This document shows positions 35,101-50,100 of a DNA stretch of 64,000 bases, piece after piece. Under the pieces are notes generated by a model. It was not told the DNA's origin. It did no database searches and saw only the letters and a program-made list of their open reading frames with translations. Each line of letters starts with the position of its first letter. The stretch's first letter is position 1. Source of the stretch: Congeria kusceri (lineage: Eukaryota > Mollusca > Bivalvia > Myida > Dreissenidae); assembly GCA_027627225.1 (NCBI GenBank), contig CM051025.1, positions 76,982,474 through 77,046,473 of the forward strand, in the 5' to 3' direction. Both the position numbers and the translations under genes were made by a program.

Positions 35101-38100
35101 AAAAACTGCTTTTCTAGTGCCACAAAATACGTAAATAAGAAGATGTATTCTCAACACAAAAGTGCTTTTCTAGTGCCACAAAATATGTAAATAAGAAGAT
35201 GTATTCTCAACACAAAAGTGCTTTTCTAGTGCCACAAAATATGTACATAAGAAGATGTATTCTCAACACAAAAGTGCTTTTCTAGTGCCACAAAATATGT
35301 AAATAAGATGTATTCTCAACACAAAAGTGCTTTTCTGGTGCCACAAAATATGTAAATAAGAAGATGTATTCTCAACACAAAAGTGCTTTTCTAGTGCCAC
35401 AAAATATGTAAATAAGAAGATGTATTCTCAACACAAAAGTGCTTTTCTAGTGCCACAAAATATGTAAATAAGAAGATGTATTCTCAACACAAAAGTGCTT
35501 TTCTAGTGCCACAAAATATGTAAATAAGAAGATGTATTCTCAACACAAAAGTGCTTTTCTAGTGCCACAAAATATGTAAATAAGAAGATGTATTCTCAAC
35601 ACAAAAATGCTTTTCTAGTGCCACAAAATATGTAAATAAGAAGATGTATTCTCAACACAAAAGTGCTTTTCTAGTGCCACAAAATATGTAAATAAGAAGA
35701 TGTATTCTCAACACAAAAGTGCTTTTCTAGTGCCACAAAATATGTAAATAAGAAGATGTATTCTCAACACAAAAGTGCTTTTCTAGTGCCACAAAATATG
35801 TAAATAAGAAGATGTATTCTCAACACAAACGTGCTTTTCTAGTGCCACAAAATATGTAACTAAGAAGATATATTCTCAACACAAAAGTGCTTTTCTAGTG
35901 CCACAAAATATGTAAATAAGAAGATGTATTCTCATCACCATTCTCTACAAATTGCCATTAAAGAAAAATTTCTTTGAATTCCTACTAGTTGTTTTGTGCA
36001 AGAAGACTAATTTTTGTCACTTTTGGCTGCCATGGCAACCAAAGTTATGCATGTATCAACTTTGTATGATAGACTCTTCCAAGATCATACAAGGCAGGTT
36101 TTGATAACCAGTGTATACCGGTAGGTGCTTTCATCCAGCAGTTTCAGAGGAGAGGTTTAGAACAAATGTTACCTTAATGACTGGCAACAGGTGTTGACAG
36201 ACCACTATAGCTCACCCTTGAGCACCATGTCAAAGTTAGATATAATATAAACAAGAAAAGTATACTACAACAGCTTAATGTTGTAGTTTGTTTTATACAT
36301 ACATTATTTTAGTGTTTTTATGAATAATCATGAACCTCAATGAAGTGGAATGAAATTTCTTAGCATAATCCCCTAGTCAGATATCATATAACAAAGACAA
36401 GTATTTTATCACATGCTATACCTTGTTTTCCGTGTAATACAGCCATTACAAATATTTTTATTGTACACATGTGTAGATAACAGTTTGAGCTGTTTCATTT
36501 GCTACATATTCTTTGACTGACCAATCGCATAAGGTTATATTAGTGAAATGATGTCGTCAACATGAAATGATGTCACATCAGTACACAACTTTTAGGATTT
36601 GCCAACATCTTTTGGTGAAAGAATAAGTGTTTTTTTTTTCTTTTAAAAGCATGTGATAAAAAAGATCTGACACGCGTCATTTCATACCATATTTTATTTA
36701 ACTCGTCCAGGAAATTCATTAGTAAGCTCCCCGAAGGCTCGCTAACTAACAAAATTCCTGAACTCATTTGATAAAGTATGGTATGAAATGACAACACGGG
36801 TCAGATCCTAATATATAACAGGCAAGTTCGTTTTGTTCTAGACATATTATTTATATTAATAATCATAAACCTCGATGAAGAATCTTCAAGCTCCACATGT
36901 AGAGAAGACCTTGTACAATCCTGACAGCCATCCGGCATAAAATCTCCTCCGGGATTCGCCCATACTGGTCTAAAGAACCACCTGGAAATGGAAGGCATGG
37001 ATTTTTTAGAAAATTAACTAAAGGAACAATTTAAAGAGTCCATAGAGTCAATAAAAAGACAATAGAAATGAGGCGTGTCGTGGTAAACCCGGGCTTAATG
37101 CATGTGCGTAAAGTGTCATCCTGGACTGCACAGGCTAATCCGGGACAACACTTTACACAAATGCATTAAGCCCGAAGTAATCACGACACACCTAAAATAT
37201 AATTTATTGATGCATGAAATTCTGTTATTCATCTGATAAAGATTCTTAGTGTTGTTTTGCTGTTCAACTAAATCAAATTTGTTACTAAATAATCGGACAG
37301 AATTCAAACTGTTATGCCTGTTTAAAGAATCTGTTTATCAATTAACAAAATAGTTGCTTGCACAACTACTAGTAACAACAAAGCAACAGTGGACTCAAAC
37401 AAACCTAAAGCATTGTGATCAGTAGCTCATCCAAGGTGCCCAAGAAATACACAGCACAATTATTGCAACTACATAATACTCTGACATCACAACATTGCAA
37501 CGGAATATAGATACATACTGAACAACTTGCATACTGCAGTATTTGCCTAAATTTTTTCAGAGCACTAGTTCATTCAGACTTGTTGCTTAGCAAAATCTGT
37601 GGCCCAAAATGTGTTTTACTAGCCCAGAGTTTTGTATTAAGTACAATGAAAATACACTGAATTAGGTTGTTCTTAACAGTAATCAAGTATCAATTTATTC
37701 TTTAAGTGTGTTTGATGCACATGTTATATCTATATTTAGTGAACTTTTATTGCAATGCACTCCAGTTGACTATAATTGTTATTAATTAACTTTTAATGCT
37801 GAGATCATAATTGTGCAACATTGTGTCATGATAATTTGATGAAAAAACACTAGTCCGATTGGGCTATTGTATACAAATTTCTACTAGCCCCATATCAAAA
37901 GCACTTGCCAGGGGCTTCGGGCTAATTAGTTAGGGCGAAGACTGTTATTATATCAACATACACACTGCAGCAACAAATGAGGAGTGTCGTGGGAAAACTG
38001 GGCAGAATGCAAGTGCGTAGTCAGCACAGGCTAATCTGGGACGACACTTTCCACCTACAGTGGATTTATGTTTAGAAGAGACTTCCTTGAAAAGAAAATA

Positions 38101-41100
38101 CCAAAAAAGCGGAAAATGCCATCCTGGATTAGCCGTGCGGACTGCATTAAGCCCGGTTTTCCCACGACACACCTAAAACATTCTGCACACTCACCATCCA
38201 TGTATTCGGTACATATTGATATTCGATTCTCAATGAAATAGGCTCCATAAAATCCAATGATTGCTTCTGAATTGCACTGAAAAAACAGATATGCACATTA
38301 TTAAAATATAAGATTCTAGTCATTTCATTGTTTTGGTTACTTACATATTGGTAAATCTGATTTACAAAAAAAAAAAAAGGTAACTTGAGACACTTACATT
38401 AAATGTTCAAAAGAAAAATGTTGGCCATTCAATGAAATCTGACATAAACTGACTTTATTTTTAAATAAATTTATAGTGAAATAAGTTCAAATAAAAAGCT
38501 ACAAGCAATGAACAAAAATATCATAACTTGGATGACCTAGTACAATGCTGAGGTCGATATAGAAGAAGAATGTTCTGCTAGTTTACATACACTATCTTCA
38601 AATGTCTTCATAGTTCAAAACTTCTTTTTAAAAGAAAACTTAAAATGATTTAACTTCTCTCTGAAGATTTGGTATACCTTACCTTGCACAATATATCCAG
38701 CTCTGACAGGATAGTTTTCTGAATCTCAATGTCAACATCCAACTGTATAACCTAGACAAATACAGCAAAAAAACAAGTGCTTTAGGCTTTTCTGAGAAGT
38801 ACTAATGTATATACAATAAAACCCAGCTAATACCACCAATTGGGGGTCTTAATAAAAGTGGTCTTAATAGCCGGATGGTCATAATATCGAGGTACAGCAG
38901 ATAACTGAGTCAATACATGCATATGTCTGTTTTAATTAAAGTTTTAATGAAAATAATGAATACCGGAACGAAAATTTCAACTTGTTTTCTATATAATCTG
39001 TTATTGAATACTGATTATTGTAACTTAAATTTAATGGATATTAACTTTAAATTAAGTCGGAAATTAAAATTAGAAATTTATTAACTAAGCCCATTTATAG
39101 TTAACATTCATCAGTGTTACCCCCTAACTGTCAGATAGTGTCAATTAACGTAAATAGATATGTAGTTGATGTGCTAATCCCTTTTCAAAACATCTGCAGC
39201 ATTGTTTTTCACACACTCCTTCAGTACTTTAGTCTGGGATTAGTGGTTGTAATACGGAATATCGGGGTGCATGTATAATCGGGGTTTGCGACCATTGAAC
39301 TATATAGGAAACCAATCGGGTCTTTTTAAAAGTGTCTGTTTTAGTGGGGCGGTTATAAAATCGAGGTGGTCGTAAAGCGGGGTGTTAGAGTATCTGATTT
39401 GCAAAACGAATAAAAACTACCTCCATAACTGTTTAATTTGAAAAGAATATCTACTGCTATTTGTTTTCCTTAGGATTATATATAGAATTCAGGTTTCAAT
39501 TTGATTTACTGGTAATAATGATTATTTTCACATAACCGACATAATAAAAATTGCCATGATCAACAACTTTGGGGAATAGTCTCTGAAACAACATGTAAAG
39601 TCCATACTTTTTTGAAAAACAATGTGTTTGATTAAATATCATATTTCCTAGATCACACATGCCAGTAGCAAAATAGTGATCATTATTTTTGCACTCGTAA
39701 TCCAGGCCATACATGTACCACTACATAAAACTTCAATATATATTGTTTAAAGCAAATTGGGTTTCAAATCAACACATAACTAAGGAGAATAGACCATGGT
39801 ATTCAATTGATCTGTGAAGAACACATTTACTTTTCAGAATGCAGCAAGCAAAGGCCACTTACTTTTACTGCCATGAGAGTTCTGCTTGGCACATGTAACA
39901 CTCTGCAATACAGTTACCAAGGAGATGAACATGGTAGTGTATGTACATTTTAAAAACATGAGCATCACCACATTGTACAAGTCACAGCTATATATGTTCT
40001 ATGGATGCGGTGTAGGTTGCAATATGAAGAAAATTATATAGATCTCTACAAAGAATTAGCCAGCTTTCTCCAAAAAATTGAAAGCACTGGTTCTACTCAG
40101 AAAAAAACGTCATCAAGTCTCTGTATTAACTTTTCAAAACAATTAAATTACATACATATATTGGAAATCATTCTGCACCATTTATTAACTTCTTTACAAT
40201 ATACTGCAAAACTAATTCATTTTGCTAAGCATGTAAAATATTTGCTAACAAGTGAAAATTTTATCTCACCAGCTAAAATGATTCTTACAAAAATCTTTGT
40301 CTGAAGAAAACAAGAGATGTTTGTAAAACATGTATGCCCCCCAACTTGCAGCCAAGTTGTGAATATGTACAATTGTTAAGAAATTTTTTTAATATGCAAT
40401 CCCAAGCGAGGTCTCGATATATGGTATCTATGTATGAAGTTTCATTAAAATATCTCGATTCGTTCTCAAGTTATTGAGCGGAAACCGTTTTTCTATTTTT
40501 AGTTAAGGTGACCTTGACCTTGACCCCATCCACCCCATATACAATTCCAAGCGAGGTCTCGCTATAGGGTATCTATGTTTTAAGTCTATTAAAATATCTC
40601 GATGTGTTTTCAAGTTATTGAGCGGAAACAGGTTTTTTATTTTTAGCAACGGTGACCTTGACCTTTGACCTGTTGACCTCAAAATGTATAGGCGTCTTCC
40701 TTTCCTCCCAAGTAACCAGCATACCACCTTTCATGATCGTAGGTCAAAGCGTTCTCTAAATTCACAAATGGCAACCTGGCCTCATGAGAAGGCAACAAGC
40801 ATTCAAATAGTCCCGTTTCTGATCCATATTATACCGTAAGACAGCACACTTTTTTACCTTAAAATTCGGCTATGAAATTTGGTGTGCGTTATACCCGATA
40901 ACAGTCATTTTAAGTCATATATTTGGGTTGTTGTTTGTTCTGTTAGAAAATTATAGTTATTTATTCATAATATATTTTTCATAATTAATACACAACTGGT
41001 ACTTTTACACTATCATTTATAATTTTGCTAAAATCTTTGATAAAATGATAAACACATACTTGTAGACTTCCCCACCATTCCCGTGCCCAATCAATTCCAC

Positions 41101-44100
41101 CTGTTGTAGATCATGCACATTTATTGTGCCACAAGTTAATATCTTCTGTAAACTGTCACTCTTCGATTGTTCTTGTTTCACAGCAGTTTGAAAACCGAGT
41201 TTTGCATCTGTTTGCTCGTCATCTATTTGCATTTGATTAGAATGGTGTAACTGAGCTGTTATCATTTGATTGTTCTCAAAAGACATTGCTTGAGTTCTAT
41301 TAATCTGCTGGGAACCAGACATATCCACGTGTTGGGAACTCTGATGAAGGGAACCAGCTCCATACATTTGTAATGGAGACGTTAGCAAGCTTCCCATGGG
41401 CTGACGTTGTGGACTAGAATAGAAAGGGGAACCAGGCACTAAATGTTGGTTCCCAGGTGAGCTGTGAACCGGGGACCGTATCATGTGACCATACTGCTGG
41501 GGACTCTGTCTGGGCCCTGTCACATTCATGTTTGATTCTTGCTCTTTGAAGAATGGAGACCTAAAGTCAGTAAAAGAAAACAGTTTTAATGGCCCAATGC
41601 GGCTCACCACAGTAAGAAATTCTAAAAATTTAGTGCCTTTTATATACAATGTAACTATTCTTATAGGGTTCGGCTTATTTTTGCACTTAACTGATACTAT
41701 TTTAAACTAGACAGATGTCCGTAGGACACGGATGCCCCCACATTCCACTGGTTGTCACAAAACGTGGCTGATGTCGGAAAAAAACTGCACCAAAATACCC
41801 AGGTGCACAAATCCACATGCTGATGAATATGTTTATGAAGTTTTATCACTATAGGAGATATAGTTTTCGAGTTACACATGACACAAGTCCATAAATGTCA
41901 TTTTTTGCTAAAAGGACAGACAGGACGGACAGACGGACAATGGCAAATCTATACAGCGTTTTTCCTCTATATAAAGTCGGTACCGGAAAATGGTACTATT
42001 CCAATCCGATTTTCTGACCATTTTTCCCAAATTGAAGTTAACTAATTCCCAAAGACCCTGAAAAGATCAACAAGGTTCCTGTATTTTACTTTTGTTTTAC
42101 CCAAGGTTTACGACTTCCACTCACAGCTGCGCCCGCTTCCCCAAGCCGTTTTAGCGTCCCGGTGCCCAGGCGTTTAAATGTTAACTTGAACATATCCGGG
42201 GCACCTAAAATTAGTGTTGCGCTTATAAACATAGCCCGGGCACGTGTATTTTATCAATTAATTTGCTGTGTTGACTGCAGCAGACCGACAATTCCTGCTA
42301 AGAAAGCTAATCTCTTACGTCACAACGGCCGTTTTTCACGGAGTTTCAACATGCAGTAAAATCGATATGAGCCAATAGAAATGCTGAGTTTATCTTCGCT
42401 TTGGAATGACGTTATGACTGACCAATCTGCGCAGTTGGCATGTATCCACAAGCGTATTATCGACCTAAAAAGTAAATGCGCTTTAGTAATTCATAATATG
42501 CACACTTATTTAATAAATTTCATAACTTTAAAAAATTAGTCTCAAATACGCTAATATGAAATCATAATCGGACAAGCCTCTTCACTGATACTGCTCAGTG
42601 TTGTAGTTTCGTAAACACAAGCGGTCTTGTTTGTGTACATGTATGCCATGTAAAACCAGTGTTTTCTGCAAAAGAGCGCGAAATGTCTGCTGACAACCAT
42701 GACGTCACGTTCCACGCATGGAAAGCGTGCGTGTACCGACCATACATGACTTTAACATTAGACGCGGAGAGGCACAACGTGCACGGGGAAATTCTCCCGC
42801 TGTTTTAACAAGAACAAAGCATGTATAATATACATGTATTTTAATCATGATTCTTACAATGCTAAAGGCTAGAGGTATACCGTTTAAATTGTGATGTTTC
42901 GTTTATTTCATTTCGTTCAAACATTTACAAAAAAGTAAAAACGTGTTAGCCTTAATTTTAAGAGCTAAAACTCACCAGATAACGTCATATGACACATGTC
43001 GCAACAAAAATTTTGACGTAGGGACCAGGGCGCCTGAGAAAAATCCTGGGTTACTGTTAACAGCTAGGGGAAGTAACTTACTGTTTTTACATCTTTTATG
43101 ACATTTTTAAATGAAAGTGATAAAATTCCCAATTGGGCTGAAAACGATGCTAATTTTCCCAATTTGACCGGTACCGGTACCATTCCCAAAGTGGTGAGGA
43201 AAAACGCTGCTATATGCACCCCCTTCTGAAGTGGGGGCATAAAAAACATGGAAAAAAAGTATTGTTGTGTTCACATGAAATTCTAGCAGTAGATGTTTGA
43301 ACTTAGTGTTGTTAACAAACTGAGCAACAACATTACTGTGGGAGTTGTAAATCTGATTTTGAATGTTATCACATTTATGTAAGAATTGGCTATACTAACA
43401 TATGTGCATTAATTAAATAATAAATAACATATTACATAAAAAGATATTTGATAAAAACAAATCAGCAAAAATGTTAAATTAAAACCTCAAGCAGGTATCA
43501 AACTCACAACTTAGGAGCCATACAGTAAAAGACAGTAAACAGTGCTTTAATCAACTGCGCTATTCTGCTATGTAAGGATATGTGTGAAAACTATGGTTAT
43601 ATGAAATGCTTGCAAGTTTGATGTCAAAATGTAAACATGAAAATGGCCAAACAAACATGACCCATATTATACATTGATTTTTATCTCAGAATGCGAAAAC
43701 TCGTTTCCCATTATATGTACATTATTTTAACTATTATATGTCAATATTAATATGTTAATTTCAGATTTTTAAAAGAAATTACCCCCTTGAGGCCCTTTTC
43801 GTTCACATAGTCCCTTTAAGGAGTGTGGAAGATGCAGACGTTGTCCAAAGAAGATGAAAGTTAACCTTTAAGTATGTTAACATATGCAAGTACTATAAAA
43901 TTAGCAGTGTCGTAGAAAAACCGGGCTTAATGCATGTGCGTAAAGTGTCATCCCGGATTAGCCTGTACAGTCCGCACAGGCAAATCCAGGACAACACTTT
44001 CTGCCTACAGTGGATTTATGTTTAGAACAGACTTCATTGAAACAGAAAATACTATAAAAGCGAAATGTGTCGTGCTGGATTAGCATGTGCGAACTGATCC

Positions 44101-47100
44101 GAGACGACCCTTTACGCACATGCATCAAGCCAGGTTTTCCCATGACACGCCTCAAATGGAGTTTGTGATTTAAACATTAGCCACAATAACTGAACTTCAT
44201 TCTTGAAAGTGTTACTTACATTTCAACATTGTTTGTTTTCGGCTTGCCAACTTCTGTTTTGATCTGAAACCAAAGCAAACAGTATTACAGATTCTATGTT
44301 CAAGTTAATTGAATAATCATACTTACTGATCAGTTTCCTTTCTGATATAAAAGATACACTTTTATAAATTACATTATGGCTAAATGCATATTTTTATAAA
44401 CACTTGCAACATTTATTGTGAAACTGTCATAAATCTGACGCAGCAGCACATTTATATATACAACACAGAACAGTAATTAACACATAACAGTAATTAACAC
44501 GTAACAAACCTTCAGATCATATTTGTTTCTGTCTTTTGGGGTCTTTGCAACTGAAATTCAACAATAACATCTGGTAGAATATTGCATTAATTACTGTGTA
44601 ACCACTTATATTAATTGAAATAACAATTTTTAATCTTCCACATATTTAATTTTATGCAAACATTCCATAAAGTGGGGGGTAAATTACAGAAACATAAAAC
44701 ATGCTAAAATTTTAAGTTTTTAGTGTAAAACTATATAATTACAGTCAGCATTAAAATACAAAATGTAACTACAACATTGAAACTACATGTGTTACAAAGA
44801 GTGGTGATCTGGGAGACAATTACAGGACAAGGACCAGCCATTTCAAGCTATAGTAAACATTTTGTACTTATACATGAAAGAGCAGAAATTCTTCTGCCTT
44901 ATTTTCAAGTCTCCACATTAAAGGTTTTCTGATAGATATGACTCGATGCGACCAAGCATGTTGAAGCCAAACAATCAATTAAACACTTAGAGCCATTAGA
45001 AAATACTGACCCTCGTGTATTTGAGCCAAACAGAAATTTATATGAATATATAGCAAGAAAATATCAGTCCCTTGAAGAAACTACGAGCCAACGAACAATT
45101 CAAGACAAGTGTGTTCTTGACGTTGGGAGTTGAAAGTATTGAATAAAGTAGTATTGAATAAAGTAGTATTGAATAAAACATGCAAGTTGTTAAAAAAACA
45201 ACACTACACTGTTGGACATCTTTGAATGGCCAACCTTCCAAATTTAAAATAAAGCAATGCTTGATAAATGTTCAGATTAATGAATGTCTTTCACCTCTTG
45301 GATATAAAACTATTGGTGGAGTTGTCCCTCTTTCCAAGTCTTCTTCAGAAAATTCACATTCATACTGCAAAAAATCAAAAAAATTATTTAAAAATAAAAA
45401 ACAAAGCCTTGATACACTACTGGGTAGTGACCCATATTAGGGAAAACCTAAGTAAATTTCTTATTTTCCTAAAATTTCTTAATTCTTTGGCAGTTTTATG
45501 TAGAATTCTATAGGTTTTAAATTAAAATGTTTCATCATATTAATTTTTAGACTGTTTATATTTTAACTTTTTGTACACAGAAATCACTTGATTTGAAATT
45601 TGATTTGACACAGATAATTTTATCTGCAATCGTCACTTAAGCACAATTTAAGTACAATTTAGGTAAAGATATCACTTCGGAGCTTGGTTAAAAAATGCCC
45701 TTAATCTCTGTGTTATATAAAGGGATTTTAATAATGAAAGCATTTAAACACAAATGAAACCCCATTTTTTTTTATGAGAACATTGTCTGATTACCATTTG
45801 AAACATGGCTCTAAGCTCATCGTCACTTCTGACTGTAATTTTTTCACCATCTTCATCAACATCTGAAATGATTCTTCATCATTATAATATATCCTTCTTT
45901 CCTATATATTCAGTCATTCCTATAGATTCGGCCACCCCCAGAGAATGAAAATTGACTATTATTTCTTATAAAACTTGTGTTTATTATCTGTATTGAGACA
46001 ATTCTACCACATAAATATTGTTTTGGGTTTTAAAAATTGCGAATTTTAGATTTTGTCTGAGAAAATTAAGATTTTGAATAGAAAAATTGCTACACACTTT
46101 GTGCATAAGCCAAAAATCTTGTAAACATTCATTTTCAAACAGTATGCTAGTGTGTGTTAGTCTAATAAAGAAAGCTTTTAATGGATTATATCAAACTTGT
46201 AACAAAATTTTAGTGTTTTCTTATCAAAATGAAGACTGAACCAAATGATAGGAAACATCTGACAAATTAATGGTTGCTAGGGCGCCTTTCTAAAATTGGT
46301 CAGTTACTAAGTGAATGGCTGATCTCTAAATTATCTGGCCTTTATTTAGTAGGAGTGACCTTAAATTTATAGTTGGAAGTCTAACTGGTGTTGAAAGTGT
46401 GCTCATTTAGGGTATAAAAGCAGTTTACCTCTTAAGTGGCCGAATATACAGGAAAACAGGCTACAATGCATAAAAAGTAGGGATGGGACAGAATACTGAA
46501 ATAAATATTTGAATATTCGTTTTGGCTATTCGAATATATTCGAATATTCGTTTTGTAAATACTACCTATCCGAAATATTTATATTACGTGTACGTAGTTG
46601 GTTTAGCTTGTTTCAGTGGTAAATGAGCGATATAACTTAGTGTTACACAAATAGACAGAAATGTAAGATATTGTTAAATGTATTGTTAATTAATTTGTTA
46701 ATCGTTCCGTTTTTTATTCAGAACCATGAAGCTTGTATGCAGATATTATATGTTATAATCATTCTCATGTTTTCATATATGAGAGTATATATAGATTTTG
46801 TTTGCAGTGGACATTTCAACCTGAATAAATCTGAAGAAACACATATGGTATTGTCCTTTTTATTTCGCAGAATACATGATGTCATTAAAATTTAAGATTT
46901 ATATAAAGTAACACAAAGAATTTTACACAAACCCAAAGCACCACAATATATAAAATAAATTAAGCATGTTCAAGTAGCAAACAACTTAGTTAATAATTTA
47001 ATACATACGCTATATACATCACACAGCAATAAATTAAGCATGTTTAAGTTAAGAAATTGATTGGCTGATAATGGAATCATTTTGATTGGTTTACTTAAAG

Positions 47101-50100
47101 AGTAATTATAATTTACTGTAAACAAGTTAACCGTATGGATGTCACTTGAGGACAATACAACAATGTACGCCTTGTGCTAACTGTGAAACCGTTATCACAG
47201 CACGGCCCAGTTTTGTTATTTGTGGATACAATGCGTCATATTCGCGCCTCCTACAAACCGTTACTTCGCGGCCCTTGTAAAGATGTGGCCCCCAATTGCC
47301 GTCAATTGACATGTTTGGCATGTGTTGTAAAAACGTTACACTGCCCCTGCCCACCTGCTAGGCAGAAAATACGACTGGAATTCATGTTAACTTTGCAATC
47401 AAACTGGAAAAAGAAAAAAAAAAAATAAAGAAATTTTGTTCTTTAAATAAATTTGTTTTTTATATTCTAATATTATCCGATAATCGAATATTCGCATATT
47501 CGGTCCCATCCCTAATAAAAAGTGAATGAAGAGTACAGGATGGACTGCAAAAGTGCCTGTAAGGTCACAATACACTAAATAAGTAAGTCATGTAGGGCTG
47601 TACTCTCTAAATAAATCAACAAGTTTAACTCGAAGACATGTTTTTAGGTTTAGACACTTGCTTTGATATTCTTTTCTGGAGATGTTGGTAGGGTAACATT
47701 GGTATGCACAAATAAACCACTGAGATGTTTTAAGATTGGAGACTACAGTATGACACTTGCGCTGAGGCGGTCGTTACAGTCAACTAGAAAGTAACCGCTA
47801 AAATGATGGTGATAAAACAGTCAACTTTGTTTAGTGTCGAGTTCTTTCTTACATAATACATGACATACCCTTTTTATTGCTTAAATCAATTCAGCTTAGA
47901 CTGCTCTTTAAGAAAAGGTATGGTTATGAGGGTCCCTATGTGCAAAATGTTGCATTTATTTTTGGTTAAAGTTATCGCTTTTACATTAAATTACATAAGG
48001 ATTGGAATTAGTATATTGTAACCTGTAACGCTCCACTGACTTAAAGAATGAAGGGCCCTCATGAGTTCTAGCAGCCATCTTGTGCAGTGGACCGAAACCA
48101 TTTTAACAACTTTGGCAGAGGACTGCCCAAGGAATATTTCTGTGAAGTTTCATTAAAGTTGGCTCAGTGGAAATGTCAGAAACACGAACTAACACATTAA
48201 TTATTTTTTGCTGAGGCAGCCATGTTGTGAGAGGGACCAGAACCATTTGAGCAACTTAGGTAGAGAACCACTCAGGGAACATTCCTGTAAAATGATTTGA
48301 AAAATCTAGGCAGGGGTTTAGGAGGAGATACTGTTTAATGATTTTTCTATTCTTAACTGTGGTGGCCATCTTGTGCAGCAGACCAAAACCATTTGAGCAA
48401 CTTTGGAACATTTGAGTTAAGTTTCATCTAAGTCGGCTTCACCGTTTCAGAAGAGATGTCGTTTAAAGGATTATGCATGCACAACGGACAATCCGCCATG
48501 ACATAAGCTCGCTGGCCTTAGGGCTGTAGAGCTAACATTAGCTACGAATTATTCATCTAAATTGCTAGGCAGAGAATAAAGTTAAACAATATTAATACAG
48601 TTCATGAGTTATAACAGTTTTTGATGAATATTTAACAGGCTATATCTTTGTAAAAATACTTTTTTTTTAATTAACCAAATATCAGACTTGTTTGTTTTCA
48701 CAGCTTTGTCCACTTACATTGGAACGCTGTAGTTGTCACGTCTGGAATGATCTTTGAAATCACCTCCTGCAAAACAACCACCAGAAACTTGTTAAAACTA
48801 CCAATAAAAATAAACAATAAAATTAAAACATATAAGTGCATTATGTTGCTACTGAAACACACCTTATTATAAACATCTGGCATTGGATTTGTCAGACACT
48901 GTCAGTGTCTGACAAATCCGATGCACAGGGCCCGGCACTACCAACAATTTCTAATATAATTTCAAAGCCTAAGCCCACTTGGCTACTAAAAATGTGTTAA
49001 TTATCTGCATCAGTCATTACCGCAACAACATAATTTATCTACATTATTTGTAAAATATATCGAGTAAACACAATACATTATTGAAATTATGTTAATAAAA
49101 ATCAACTACTTTCGAAATGCAAAAGTATCAAAAAAGCAGTTAGAAATTATAATAGATCTTTTTAGCATTTATTCATAAAATATGTCGAATATTTTTTAAA
49201 CAAAATTCAAAAACACCAACTAACAAATTCTGTTTGTTCTAATATTGTATATTTTTACATGCAATAGAACATTACTATGTATTATAGGGATTTAGCCAGA
49301 CTAAAAAAATGGCAGGGGGGCCTGAAAAAGGGCAGGGGGGCCTTTTCGCGAAAAAGGGCAGGGTTATAATAATTATTTATTATATATATATATATATTAT
49401 ATATATTTATGTATTATTAATTTATTATTATTATTATTAATTAATATTATTAAATTAATAATAATATTCATAATAATATTTAGCAGTCCTTACTTTTCAT
49501 TTCAAAAGATAGAAATACTGTTATTATTATTATGTGTGGGTTTTTTTTAGTTATATTTTCATATTTATTTCACATTAGATTCATAGTTATTTCATTAAAG
49601 AAAATCATTGCATCAATTCCTAATTACCTTGCAATCAAATTTCCAATTTGAACAAACAATAAAATCCGTAAAAAATACAGTCATTGACAATAACACCTGT
49701 TACAACTGAGAAGAGTGAAAGCGCGACGTCATAAATTAACCAGGCTTCTACATCTGCAAGCCGTTAGTAATGTCCTTAGCAATGGTGTCGGTTTGACTTC
49801 AAAAGTCTTTGGTGTGACTGCCGAGCTAGGGCCATTCTCTAGCGGTTTGTAGCAGTGAACAAAAGCATCAATCAACACTACTGTACCTGAACAATGCAAG
49901 CACTAGCGATAGAGCATTAATGAATTAGCGTTTTAGGTGAAATGTCAAGGGTGTCAAAAGAATCAGACAGGTGTTTCGTTGGATGGGATAAAATGGATAT
50001 TTAAATGGAAGTGATGAAATTAACATGTATTGGACTTAAACTGGAGATTGTGTACGGCATAAAACTTATTGAATATTAAAATTCAATTTGGAATAATATG

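Noticed and set aside
35101..35936. CRISPR-like regular repeats
   Set aside because: The 56-bp units are contiguous with no unique spacers and the genome is eukaryotic; it is a minisatellite.
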